A DNA stretch of 64,000 nucleotides from Carallia brachiata (taxonomy: Eukaryota; Streptophyta; Magnoliopsida; Malpighiales; Rhizophoraceae). The stretch is taken from the NCBI GenBank assembly GCA_021464245.1, contig JADCRB010000016.1, positions 13,757,440 through 13,821,439 on the forward strand, read 5' to 3'. How positions within the stretch are numbered: position 1 is the first letter of the stretch; each line of letters opens with the position of its first letter. Positions 12,501-23,665 of this stretch are shown here, in pieces. The notes under the pieces were generated by a model. The model ran no database searches. It was not told where the DNA came from and saw only the letters and a program-made list of their open reading frames with translations. The position numbers were made by a program, and so were the translations under genes.

Positions 12501-12600
12501 TTACCTAATTTAATGCCACAAATCATAAATTTGTAGCCCGCTACCCGCCTGCCCATGTTAGGCTCAAAGCCCTCAAACTATGACCAAAATTCTGTTTTTT

Positions 12601-13245
12601 TTTTTTTTTTAAGGGTTAATAAAAAAGTATTATCAATTTTACTTAAATTAATAAATTTATCGTTAATTTTAAAAAATAATAAATTTAACACCAACTTTAG
12701 ATAAAATAACAAATCTAATACAATATAAATTTTTTTAAATAAAATTTATCTGTTTTGATAATGTTGCACTAATTTATAAGATTATTATGTTATCGACATA
12801 TATATTTTTATAAATCTGTTATTAAAATTGACAATTTTATTTATATAAAATTATTGTATTAGATTTTTTTGAACCAACAAAAAAATTCATTCGCAAGTAT
12901 TTAGGTCATCGGATCTATGAATCGGCCTAGAGTAATTTCGTGTGTGTGTTTTATTTAACCAACTCATAAGAAGGGACCTACTATCTGAATATTGTTGCAT
13001 CTGAGTGGATTTCCTCAATCGACAACAACAATTGTAGAGTTTAGAATCAGTTTACACTGATACAGTTAAATTGACAGTAAAAAAATGACATTACCTTTAA
13101 ATATAATTGCTAATACTTGAACCTTAATCGTAAGTAAGGAAATGCTGCTTAATTACTATCAAATTATCATTTCAAGTAGTATTAAATTTATTATTTTAAA
13201 TGAAATTTATAATATTTTGTATATTGATTTTTTTTTTTACCCTTT
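12601..13245. mobile_element. Probable non-autonomous insertion splitting segment copy 2
   Basis: Relative to copy 1, which runs continuously from 7690 to 7760, copy 2 carries about 640 bp of extra AT-rich DNA. Its left part (TATTATCAATTTTAC, then ATAAATTTAACACCAACTTT and AACAAATCTAATACAAT) matches the arm of the long-inverted-repeat element at 28257-28840, so it may be a relative. Exact ends and a target duplication were not resolved. Confidence 0.4.
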
Positions 13246-14476
13246 TGGAGTATTATCAAACTAGAAATTTAATCTACTTTAAAATTAAATGATTAGCAGC
13301 GTCTTTTGGTATCTGTGTTGAAGTTTTGTTTAGCGGCTTTTGCCGCACTGATTGAACTACAGCCAGCCTACATTTCATTCAGGCCCTGTTACGTAGACGC
13401 GGCAAATTGGACCAAAAAGACACGGGGCCGTTCATGGTTTTTTTTTTTTTTTTTTAACACTTTTTTAAGAAAATAAAAAATCACTTTTAAATGAGAGGCC
13501 AATAGGTCCCGTCTTGGCATCTATCCCATCTATCCCGCCATGTCTCATAGTTTCTTTTTTTGGTCTAAAAGTTTTTTGCTAATAAAAGAGATGATAAAGC
13601 CACTATATAAAGAGAATGAGGGAGGAACACTACATCAATTGGTAATTTGGTATCTTTATCCAAAATGCATCTTTTAAGCATATTCTAATGGACCTGGCTA
13701 GCTACACCGAATTTGGTGTACTGAGTTGGATATAGAATAATTTTATTATTTTTTATAAAATTAAAATTAAAATTTAAATATATATTATTTTAGAATATAA
13801 AATATATATTATATATAAAATTTACTAAAAAATTTTATTTTTTTTATTAAATTCGATATATTCAATGTATCTATACTTAGGGTACCTAAATTTCCGTATC
13901 CTAATTCCCCAAGCTGCCTGATTGTGAAGTTAACCGGACTTTCCTCGTCATTACTCATTAGCTGCCCACCGTCCATGGACCTCTCTATGCTAAAAAAGTT
14001 TCTTCTGAACTTGGCCATTATTTTTGGTTGGCAGAACGATGATGTTTGAGCTGGACGGAGTACCTTCTATGTCAGAAGTCAAAAAAGCCAAACTTCATTC
14101 AAAAAAATCCGTTAAGAGTAAAATTCTGTCAAAAATCGTATAAAAATGTATATGATAAAAATTGTATGTCTATATAACAGTATAAGACTAAAAATAAGCT
14201 GAAAATTCTGTTGAATTGTGGCTAATGTGATGACTTTGTTTCGTTTTTTGATGACAAAAAGTCCATTTCGTACTTAGATTTTCACGGTCATCCATTTTAG
14301 TGTAACTCTCATTTGTGTTTGTTATAAAATGCTTGTTTTATAGAATACTGTTAAATAATTTGAATTTTGAGATTCAAATTTGCTAAAAGTCAGCTTAAAT
14401 ACCCGAAAAAACACTTAATTTTTTTGAAATTAGGCACAAATTAATTATAATTTCACTTGAAACTTATTAATTATGA
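13246..14476. other. Intergenic sequence and upstream region of the chitinase gene
   Basis: No gene was found. The part nearest the chitinase (14040-14480) contains one W-box core on the minus strand (TTGACT, at 14077-14082). W-boxes are WRKY-factor sites common in defence-gene promoters, but a single one can occur by chance. Confidence 0.4.
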
Positions 14477-14498
14477 CCCATATTCCACACACGCTACG

Positions 14499-14508
14499 TA
14501 TATATATA
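14499..14508 (+). promoter_or_regulatory. Candidate TATA box of the chitinase gene
   Basis: A TATATATA run lies about 70 bp upstream of the ATG at 14577. With a plant-typical 25-35 bp spacing, transcription would start near 14535 and give a 5' leader of about 40-45 nt. This is positional inference only. Confidence 0.5.
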
Positions 14509-14576
14509 CACACGCACTACACAAACATAACTCCCAAGGAGCATTTCTAAGCTAGCAAGTTTTTCTCAAATCTGCA

Positions 14577-15780
14577 ATGGCAACCAAAATCCTCCCTCTG
14601 CTTTTCTTTTCCACCCTCCTTGTTTCACTTCATCTCCATTTCGCCGCAGGCCAAACGGTCGTCAAAGGCAGCTATTGGTTTCCTGGCAGCGGATTTGCAG
14701 TTTCTGACATAAACTCCACCCTTTTCACTCACCTTTACTGTGCATTTGCTGATGTTGATCCTCAAACATACAAAGTTACCATCTCATCCTCAAACCAAGC
14801 CCAGTTCTCAACTTTCACTCAAACTGTCCAAAACAAGAACCCTTCGGTGAAAACCCTTTTGTCAATCGGTGGAGGAGGCGCCGACGCCAACACTTTTGCT
14901 GCATTGGCTAGCCAATCCAGTACCCGCAAGGCATTCATCGACTCGTCGATATCTCTTGCTAGAAGTAACAATTTCCATGGCCTTGATATTGACTGGGAGT
15001 ATCCTTCTAATTCAACTCAAATGTCAAACTTTGGTGCGCTCCTTACGGAGTGGCGAGCCGCCGTAGCCGCCGAGGCGAAGAGCTCCGGCAAGTCACCATT
15101 GCTTTTATCCGCAGCAGTTCTATACTTGTCTTATTATTACTCGCCGGACGTGCCATACCCAATTCAACAATTGTCCAACAGCTTGGATTGGATCAATATA
15201 ATGGCTTATGACTTTTATGGCCCTGGCTCGTCTCCATCTAGCACTGGACCGCCAGCTGCATTGTACAATCCTGGCAACCAAGAAAGTGGGGATAATGGGG
15301 TCCAATCTTGGATCAGGTCAGGCTTTTCTGCTAAGAAGATGGTGCTTGGATTTCCCTTCTATGGCTGGTCTTGGCGTCTCAAGAATGCAAATAACCATGG
15401 CCTTTTTGCACCGGCTAATGGAGCTGGTCTATCAGGGGACGGATCAATTGGTTATAAGCAGATCAACCAGTTCATAACCCAGAAAAAGGCAAAAAAAGTG
15501 TTCAATTCCACTATTGTTACTGATTATTGCTATAATGAGACAACATGGATTGGATATGATGATACTCAGAGTATCTCCACCAAGGTTTCATATGCTAAAG
15601 GGAAAGGATTGCTTGGCTACTTTTCTTGGCACGTTGGTGCTGATGACAATTGGACCCTTTCTACCAAAGGTTAATCAATCAATTTTTTTTCTTTTTCTGT
15701 GAATCCGGATTTTAGTTTTTGATCAATCTAAAGTGAAATGTTTTTCTTGTGTGGCTGCAGCATTCCAGACATGGGGTTAA
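14577..15780 (+). CDS. Class V chitinase (GH18), secreted, two exons
   Basis: Exon 1 is 14577-15669 and exon 2 is 15761-15780 (CATTCCAGACATGGGGTTAA), joined across a GT-AG intron, so the protein ends STKAFQTWG. Reading on without splicing would add one residue and a stop. Residues 1-25 are a signal peptide (MATKILPLLFFSTLLVSLHL, then HFAAG). The rest is a GH18 TIM barrel: LLSIGGGG at about 94-101, the catalytic motif HGLDIDWEYP at about 134-143 with proton donor Glu141 and supporting Asp137 and Asp139, and MAYDFYGP at about 209-216. Class V enzymes hydrolyse beta-1,4-GlcNAc chitin and act in the apoplast or vacuole in defence. No vacuolar tail is obvious. Length (371 aa) fits the family. All key residues are intact, unlike the GH18 domains at 32-64 kb. 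AATAAA signals lie at 15821 and 15879. Confidence 0.93.
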
Positions 15781-15820
15781 ATGCAGATACTTGTTGCTGA
15801 GAAGAAAAGCATACATAAAG

Positions 15821-15884
15821 AATAAAGAAAAGAATGCAGAATCGAGATCATGTATTTTATATCAACCTTGTATGTTATAATAAA
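15821..15884 (+). terminator. Polyadenylation signals of the chitinase gene
   Basis: Two AATAAA hexamers, at 15821-15826 and 15879-15884, lie 40-105 bp after the stop codon. This is the usual position for plant 3' ends. A TA-repeat tract follows at about 15918-15938. Confidence 0.5.
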
Positions 15885-16479
15885 AAAAACAGTATGTCAA
15901 AAAAAAATATAAAAAAAAATATATATATATATATATAACAAACAGGCTGACCGTGCGTAAATCTATGTGCGTTGTGAGAGATCCAGCTGATTCAAATAAT
16001 GTATTTAAACTTTTGCCTATGGGTGTTTTTCTTATGGTATACCTTCTTATTAGTTAATTGGATGAATAATTTCATAAAAGAATATGGAAAAAGTTAAGAT
16101 TTCCGAAAGAAAAATTATTAAAAAGTGTTCAGATACAACTGATTGAATTTTATGTGCAACTAATTAAATTTCGTGTGCAAAGAAATAACAATAATTTTTT
16201 TCTTTTTAGTTGTACTTGAAAATAAGACAATTGTTAATTAAATACAACTAATCGCATTCAAGTAACGTTTTAAGTAATTTTTTATCTGAAAATATGACAC
16301 TGCTCGAAAGAATATTTGGAACATTTCACTAGCTTACTAAAATCAATTAAGGTGTGCTGTTGAAATCTTGTACGTTCGGGTTTAAACGATTCAACTTGTA
16401 ATCCAGTCTCTCACAATTGTAAATTTTGGGTTAGGTCAAAATATCCAAAATTTGAAATATGTAGACATTGGCCTATCAT

Positions 16480-17154
16480 AGTTTTTAAAATTACAATCTG
16501 AATCATAAAATTATACGATTCTACTGTTGTATATCTTCTAATGATTTAAATTGCATAAAAAATCATTTTTAAGTAGGATCGGGTAGGATTACTATCTAGA
16601 TCGTAAGATCGTATAAAATCATATAGTATTGTTTGTAGAATCAGGGTAGGATAGTAAATATATGATTTTTTCTCATTTTTGAAAAACAGTTTTAAGAATT
16701 AATTAATTAGTAAATATGTCATTTATAATCATTTAGTCTCATAAAAATTATTGAATTAGTTATAATTTTGTTATGTCAACCATACTTAATAATTAAAAAT
16801 ATAATTAAAAAAATTATACCGAAAACATCCCACAATAAAATACTTAGAAGAGTATTTACCAACAAATATGAAAATATAAATATAAAATATCATTTAATTA
16901 TAGTACAATGAAATATAATATTAAAAATAACTTAATTTAATTGAAAGTTTAAAAATTCATTATACTCACTTTTAATTTGTTATCAATCAAAATTTAGGAA
17001 AAAAATTATATTTTCATTCTTGTAATTTTAAATTAATGTATTATAAGTGAATAAAATTATATTACCAATTATACATATTTTACAATATATATATATATAT
17101 ATATATGTATTTTAAGTAGAATTTTATGATTCTACAATCCAATTTTACAATACT
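16480..17154. mobile_element. Probable non-autonomous inverted-repeat element, 675 bp
   Basis: The left end reads AGTTTTTAAAATTACAATCT then GAATCATAAAATTATACGAT. The reverse complement of the right end reads AGTATTGTAAAATTGGATTG then TAGAATCATAAAATTCTACT. This gives imperfect terminal inverted repeats of about 40 bp. The AT-rich interior is non-coding and includes a TA microsatellite near 17085-17105. No clear target duplication was found, so the superfamily is open; MULE-like is a guess. Confidence 0.5.
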
Positions 17155-17698
17155 TCAAATCAGCCCATTGAATTAGGCCAATGCAATTAAGATTGCAAAC
17201 CTTCTGAAATACGTGGCACTCTAGTTCCCGTGACTCTTTAGGGTTTTTGTTAGAAAAATTGATGTTGTTTTGGTCATCTAATCATCTTCCACTAGAAAAA
17301 TTATTGGAATCTTTACGGAGAGTTTTAGATTGTAAATTGAAATTTCATCACGTAAAATAAGTGAACGATAGGATTGTCTGTTTCATCCAAAATAAAAGGG
17401 ACGCGCACATAAATTGATTGAAGGAATTTAGCGGTTATATCAACTGAGTAGTAGTTGAGTCGGTCTATTAAAAATACAAACAATAAAATAAAAGAAAAAA
17501 GGTAAATTCCTTAAAAATATATGAATTTTTTTATTTTATTTTAATTCTATCATGAATTTCTTATCCTTTTAAATATATCACAAATTATTAATTTACTTTT
17601 AGATCTATTACGCCATAATAATATAGTAACAAATTTTGTTAAGAGCTTGAATTGGTATACATACGTTGGTAGCCAGATGATACACATACAAAGTGTAC
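17155..17698. other. AT-rich intergenic sequence
   Basis: I see no gene or defined repeat here. Confidence 0.4.
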
Positions 17699-18098
17699 TT
17701 TTTGTGACGAACTTGATTGTTTCTGCAACTGTGCTTATTGTTTTTGCAACAAAAAATAACGTGTTAATTTTTTGTATCATATTTTATCGATCTTGTCACA
17801 AAAATAGATAAGCTCGTTACAATAGGTATACCAAGTATGTATACCAAGGTAGGGATACCAAACTTTTTCCTTTTGTTAATTACCTCATTACACATACCTT
17901 TATACACAGATAATATATATATATATAATATTTTTTGTGACGAATTTGATTATTTTTACAACAATATTTATTATTTTTGTGACAAAAAAATTACGTGTTA
18001 ATTTTTTATATCATATTTTATCAATTTTATTATAAAAATAAATAAAATTGTCAAAATATCTATACTATATAACTACCAAACATATGAATACCAAACTT
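17699..18098. repeat. Two tandem copies of an AT-rich repeat, period 233 bp
   Basis: The block starting TTTTTGTGACGAACTTGATT at 17699 recurs at 17932 (TTTTTGTGACGAATTTGATT). In both it is followed by a GTGTTAATTTTTT block, a TATCATATTTTATC block, and an end reading ATACCAAACTTTTT. The copies have diverged. A related but degenerate stretch occurs at about 60185-60330. Confidence 0.65.
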
Positions 18099-18290
18099 TT
18101 TTTCTTTATTAATATGTGGACGTGGCAATTTTACATGGCACACACTGCCACATGAACATGCTATATATAAAAATATATATATAGTTTTAAGAGGAAATTA
18201 AGAGAAAAAAAAAGAATTTTGAGGACAAAAACCATAAAAACGCGGGGCCTCCATTGACTAAACCAAGCTTAGAGACCTTGTCCAAACCAT

Positions 18291-18373
18291 GAGAATTCTG
18301 CATTCAACTGGGTATTCCACGTCCAATTAGAATTCCGCAATCAATTGGGAATCTCCTGTCAATTAGGATTTCG
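18291..18373. repeat. 18-bp tandem repeat array 3 (short)
   Basis: Four to five units of the ATTAGAATTCCGCA family, for example ATTAGAATTCCGCAATCA followed by ATTGGGAATCTCCTGTCA, ending in ATTAGGATTTCG. It ends like arrays 1 and 2 (ATTGGATTTCG). The flanking sequence here is not otherwise the duplicated segment. Confidence 0.75.
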
Positions 18374-19069
18374 TCATCTTTATCGTCGACTTGTCCAAAC
18401 CTTTGACGAAGCCATCAAGCTTAGAGACCTTCTCGAACACCTTTGACTAAACCGCGAGCTTTCCTTCTTCAGTCCTCCCCTGCTTCTTCTTCTTCTTCTT
18501 CTTCTTCTCCGGATGCGCTGTTGCTTTTGTGACTTATCTTCTTAGCTCTTCTCAGTCTTCTGCATGGGACGGGATTTTCCCAGTTTGGTGTCCATGGCGC
18601 AATTAGATCTCCGACAAACACACACATGCTGGAAGATCACCGGAGAGTTGCCGGTAATGGCTGCGAGATGGAACCGGGCATGGTCGAGAAGAGAAGCATT
18701 TGTGGGGTTCCATTTTCACTTTTATGCTCGCGTTAGGATTGGTCCGATTGGAGACCTTAGAGATAGAATGGGTCGAAACTCGAGACTCAAACGGTGTTGC
18801 TACTTTTTTTCTTGTTACGAATTTTTTTGTCGTTTCTTGTCTTGAATATTTTTTTGTCAATTTCATTTAAAAATTAATATTTTTTTACATATGCCATGTT
18901 CATGTAACAGTATATGTCATGCTAGATTAGTAAATTCGTTACTATATTATGACAGCCTAATAGATTTAGGTCCAAACAAATAATTGGTAATATATTTAAA
19001 AAAAATTATAAAATCAAAATTAAAAAAATTCATCTATTTTTAAGAGAATTAACCCAAAGAAAAAGGCCA
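18374..19069. other. Intergenic sequence with a CTT-rich microsatellite
   Basis: A (CTT)n tract lies at about 18485-18510. The GC-richer stretch at 18540-18840 has overlapping open frames on both strands but no recognisable protein. I support no gene here. Confidence 0.4.
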
Positions 19070-19192
19070 ATTATTTAGGATTTTGCATTTAATTGGAATT
19101 CTGCATTGAATTTGGATTCTGCAGTTGATTAGAATGCCGCGTTCAATTGGAATTCCGCAATCAATTGGGAATCCCCCGATAATCAGGATCCC
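19070..19192. repeat. 18-bp tandem repeat array 4
   Basis: Successive 18-base units ATTGGAATTCTGCATTGA, ATTTGGATTCTGCAGTTG, ATTAGAATGCCGCGTTCA, ATTGGAATTCCGCAATCA and ATTGGGAATCCCCCGATA. Same family as arrays 1-3. Confidence 0.8.
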
Positions 19193-19256
19193 TTTTTTTT
19201 TTTTTTTTCATCAGAAGCAAGAGGTTCGTTTATAAAACAGCTACATGTACACTAAT

Positions 19257-19490
19257 GTTGTGTTTGGATTGTTAGAAAATTGTGAGAAAGAAAATTATGA
19301 AAAAATAAAATTCTTTGAATTGATAGAAAGTTGTGAAAAAAAAAAGTAATTTATAAGAGAAAAAGTAAAAATTAACTGTTTGGATTAACGAGAAAGTTGT
19401 AAGAAAAAAATTATAAAAAAATAATATAATAATAATAATAATTTTTTTTATTAAGAATTTTCTATTCATTTTTCATCAATCCAAACACAT
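19257..19490. mobile_element. Small MITE-like element, about 230 bp
   Basis: The left end contains TGTGTTTGGATTGTTAGAAA. The reverse complement of the right end reads TGTGTTTGGATTGATGAAAA. The intervening sequence is AT-rich and non-coding, with TTTGGATTAACGAG repeated inside. Ends with TGTTTGGATT are common in plant MITEs. No target duplication was resolved. Confidence 0.5.
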
Positions 19491-19810
19491 CGGGTTGGCT
19501 GAAAAACACACAGCCCACTCTTACAGGCAAACAGAACCGAACTACCATAACATGCAAGCCTAGTCCACCAGCTAATAAGATCTTGACCCTACAGCTAATA
19601 AAAAAGGCCGGGACTGAAACTAGGCCCGGGCTCGAGACCCAATTAAGAAGCCAGCTCGTTGGAACATGGGTCAGAGGCTAAAGGCCCAAACACACCAGAA
19701 ACTGAACCCTGAATCTCCACCACACACATGTCGACAACACAGGCAACCGAGAACGGCGAGAAACGGAGGGACAGGCGGCGACCGGACAGCAGCTCAAGGC
19801 TATTGTTTTT

Positions 19811-19859
19811 AATTAGGATTTTACAGTTAATTAGACTTCTGATTTTAATTGGGATTTCG
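19811..19859. repeat. 18-bp tandem repeat array 5 (about 2.5 units)
   Basis: ATTAGGATTTTACAGTTA, ATTAGACTTCTGATTTTA and ATTGGGATTTCG. It is followed at 19880-19980 by sequence matching the ends of segment copies 1 and 2 (TACGGCACGA, CGCCTCCCGCTTG, ATGACCAAAATTCTGTC). This site is therefore a truncated third copy of that junction. Confidence 0.75.
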
Positions 19860-19980
19860 TTTAGGAAAAAAGACAAATGAGCTAATATTACGGCACGATC
19901 GTAGACTTGTAGCGCGCCTCCCGCTTGTTCATATTAGGATCAAAGCCTCAAACTATGACCAAAATTCTGTCTTTTTTTTT

Positions 19981-21264
19981 TTCAATAAAAATCTGTCAAT
20001 TTATTGCACAAATTCTATTTTTGCTAAACTAATATTGGCATTTCAATCACTAATCAATACAAACTCTCGTAATAGCATTTCATTCAGTAAGTAGCGACAT
20101 AGGATAGGGATCATTGGTGTGCATTTGTTTTAGTTTTTATGACTAAAATATCGCCTTTTCATACTTCGATTATTAATTTTAGAATACAAACGGTGCTGTA
20201 TGAACTTTGACATTAATTTCTGAAAATCAAGGTGTTCGTTATTACCAGCAAAGTTCTTAGAAGAGAGTGACTTATGAACCTCCATAAGTAACACAAGGAG
20301 TACTAATTCTCGATTCTAATTTGTGGTTTACTTATTGATACTTCATCTGTGCTACTTGCTGCCTTCGATGGGCTAATCTAAAGCATGCTATTGAATTTTA
20401 CGAGTATAAGTGTATAACCAAGATTACCAATTATTTACTAATGACTGACTGATAGTTTGAGTGATAAAAAATTTAATTTTTTTTTAATAAAGTCTCAGTT
20501 TTAAGTCTTGTATATAAAAAAAAAACATAGAAAGAGACGTTCTTGTAAAAAAACTGACAGATATTCAAATCGAATTAACTAAAATTAAATATAATTTTTA
20601 AATATTAAAGTCTTACATTAAAAAAAAAAAAAAACAAGTACCAAATGCATCCTCGTGTTAAGCGTTCATCGTCAACTATGATGGGTTCCCTGCCAACCAA
20701 AAAAAAAAAAAAAAAAAGAAAATTACAGTACCCAAAAAATTAATAATAATAAAAGATGCACTGACTCGTGGACCCACTACCCTGTTAATATATGTGCGAA
20801 AAGAGGAAAAACAAACAAAGAAGAAAGATTCCAAAAACATGCTGAAGCTAATGTTGAGGAGGCAAAGCTGCCTGCTTTTTACAGTTAAGAAGAGCTGCGT
20901 AAAAACGTCTTCTGCAGAGTTGATGTGCAGAATATATAGAACGAGAAAAAGAAGAAGTCGAAAAAATTTGTCAACAACAGCTGCCAATATTCGTCTTCAC
21001 TAGATGCAAAAAAAACCTCATCAGGTATTAGTCTAAACTTCTCCTTTAGCCTTTCGATCTACACCGCATTACACGTAGCACAGAGGAGGTGAATACCAGT
21101 AGTTTTTTTTTTAAAGGTAAATAGTAACTACTGAATACAAAAAGGAGTACCTTTCTTATCTCAATTTTCATGTCTTGCTTCCGTTGACCCAATGAACGTC
21201 GTGAGTTGGTGGTGTTGGACTCAAATTCGACCAACAGTGTTGAACTGCCAGCAAAAGAAGCCTA
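19981..21264. other. Intergenic sequence
   Basis: No gene was supported. A poly-A stretch lies at about 20700-20717. The minus strand from about 21240 to 20700 has open frames and may hold further remnants of the adjacent methionyl-tRNA synthetase fragment, but I could not match them. Confidence 0.35.
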
Positions 21265-21890
21265 CTAATCTGAACTGTTGGCAATGAAACTCAGGACCCA
21301 ATGAATGTAATTTCCCATATTGTTTGCTAACTTTGTATCGAATTTTGCCTGGAACTCCTCCCACATATATAATGTGTCTGAGGTCTAAGAAAACAGATCC
21401 CTTAATTATTGGCTAGCAATATAAACACCATTGATTAATAACCAATATATTTTCCAACCTCCAGCCTGTTTGCTAGTGGACAGTATTGCCATACCTCAGC
21501 AGACTGCTGTGTGTCTTTTACGTCGTTCCAACCTACGACGTTGCTTTTTGGTAATTCGCCTGAAACATTATCAATAGGTATATCTTCACTGCCAAAGAAA
21601 CTTATATTAATTTAACATCCTCGTAAGACTTACTGGGTAGACTGCAAAACAATGCTCAAATGAATAGTAGCTGACAGACATAATATATGGATGGAAAAGG
21701 ACATCCTCTACCAGGGATCTTGCTTGCCTTGAGGACATTGACAAAAAGAGAGTAACCAATAGTTAGGGTTGACTTCCTTAAAGAGAATATACATAGCAAA
21801 TCATTCTTTGAAGCCACAAAAAAGTTTAGACATGTAAAATGGCGTGTGATGCTGGAACATAACAGCTGAAGCATCATAAATTGCAAGAGA
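21265..21890 (-). pseudogene. Methionyl-tRNA synthetase pseudogene, core fragments
   Basis: Three minus-strand remnants occur in family order. At about 21890-21820, QFM and then HHTPFYMSKL resemble the plant cytosolic MetRS stretch containing PFHTVMFP. At about 21530-21425, GWNDVKDTQQSAEVWQY and LANRLEV match the part just after the KMSKS loop (FGNDAKDT...EVWRYYL...NRPE). At about 21360-21265, FQAKF and NNMGNYIHWVLSFIAN match the anticodon-domain helix LQAKLN...NNLGNFINRVLSFIAK, then hit a stop. MetRS charges tRNA-Met. Diverged residues, frame changes and missing exons mark a dead copy. Retained intron-like gaps argue against a retrocopy. A second group of MetRS fragments lies at 24.8-26.1 kb. 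Confidence 0.75.
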
Positions 21891-21899
21891 ATAATTGCT

Positions 21900-23660
21900 T
21901 CGGGCTGATTTTGCTAATTCAAGTGAAACTTTTACCTGCTTGAAACAAACATCATAAACTAGAGAGTGCTGAATCTTTTAAAGAAGGGAGTCACAATTCA
22001 AAACCAACAAAAAAAGGCCCTAAAGCTATACACAGTCTACAAAAAGCACCCATGAGATTGCAAGTTAAATAGCTAGGAACCATGAAAAAAATATTAAAGC
22101 AAAAATCTCATTTTCCATATTCTACTAAGACTATAGAACATGGCAAAAAGGGTGTGAATCTTGCATACCAAAAGGGCAACTAAGATTGATGTGGTCTTAA
22201 AAAAAATTTAAATTACAGAATATCTCTAAGAAAAAATTAGTACAAGAAGAATATTTTTTATAAAGCCTCTTTTCACTTGCTCAGAGTTGCATGTGCCCAG
22301 TGCACCAACATAGATACTATGATTTTAGACCAGAAAGCTGCCGAAACTGTCCCAAAAATATTTCAAATATCTTCTGAAGATATTGTTATATGTGCAACCA
22401 TCAAAACCTGAGAAACAAGAATAGAATGCATCTCAATCGGTGACAGGGAACATGGTGTCTTTAGTTATGGCAAAGTCGAATATATAATCCTTGTCCTGAA
22501 ACTATTCTCTGACTGCAAAAACATAGATGTCAGGCTCCACACCAAAAAATCCAAAACAGAGTCCCTTATTTTGACGTAATATAAGAAAAAAATTAAGATT
22601 TATATTACAATATTTTATTGACTTCAAGAATTTCACAAGTAAAACTCAAACTATTTTGAAATGGATTCATACATTTACAAAGATGAACCTTGTTAAGCAA
22701 CTTTGAGATCGATACCATCCTACCACCCAACACAACTATTGTAAAACATTGCTAACTTTTGCTTTTATGACAACAAAACAGATCATGCACCATAGATAAT
22801 CCAGCAAGCATTTTAATTGTCTTTCAATCAGCTTTGGCATCCCGATACCCTATTAATTGTACAGTTGTCAACATTGATAACCTAAACTGATAGAAGTGGA
22901 AAATATGCATTTCAATAAAAACTTGACATAACATACTACAAGTATAACTTTTAAATAAAAATCATTCATTATAAAGCAATGGAAACACCCAACACTCTGA
23001 ACTTATTCTTCAATCATCTGACCTGAAGGGATAGTAGTTACTGTCTGAACCCGTTAAACAAGCATTTGGGTTCCATACCATGACACCATCCCAAATCTGC
23101 AGTACATCAATAAAAAGAATTGGAACATTAGAGGCGATCTAAAAGTTGTGAAGTCAAAAAGGTATGAAACTAACCAGAGATAAGCAATTTGTCATTGAAA
23201 TCTCTACATCAGGAAGCTGTAGAAGGAGGGGTCATTTTTCAGATGACACGTATCTAGGGGTTTAAAAAACAAAAAAAAGAAGAAGAAAGAAGGAAAGTAA
23301 TTGACACAGCAAGCTTTAAATCAACAGATTTCTATTTTTTTCTGAAAGCAGGCTTTAAGGAAGATTTTTCGACGAGATGACATACAACAAAAGAAAATTT
23401 TGTTTTAGAAAAAAAAAGAAGAAGACAATTGTATGAAAGCAAAAGAGGACAAAAACAAAAAATAATAGGTGCCTTGTTGACCAAGAAAATAAATTTAGCA
23501 GGCTACGTAATATGACTTCGTCAACAAAGCATAATTATTTTGCATAGCAAGTATATGAATTACACAAAATTACCATGTAAATAATCGAGAATTCAAGATA
23601 TGACAGGCGATATTACATATGATGGCACACAAATCAATTAAAAAATAAACAAGTTCTTCA
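21900..23660 (-). other. Unidentified sequence with exon-like remnants between pseudogene groups
   Basis: Exon-like stretches bounded by AG and GT are seen on the minus strand. At about 23097-23030 one reads IWDGVMVWNPNAC and GSDSNYYPF, and at about 23216-23172 another reads LPDVEISMTNCLSL. At about 22500-22440 a frame reads DYIFDFAITKDTMFPVTD and stops. I do not recognise the parent genes. No complete gene is present. Confidence 0.35.
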
Positions 23661-23665
23661 ATACC

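Larger units (their letters stand above)
10618..12600. repeat. Duplicated segment, copy 2 (partner 5284-7710)
   Basis: It shares block order with copy 1 and is similar over most of its length. Differences include unique sequence at about 10.8-11.1 kb and an extra stretch near 12.03-12.15 kb on the 5' (minus-strand) side. At the candidate first exon, the ATG seen in copy 1 is ATA here. After 12600 homology is interrupted by an insertion. It resumes near 13250, where AAACTAGAAATTTAATC matches 7726. Confidence 0.7.
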
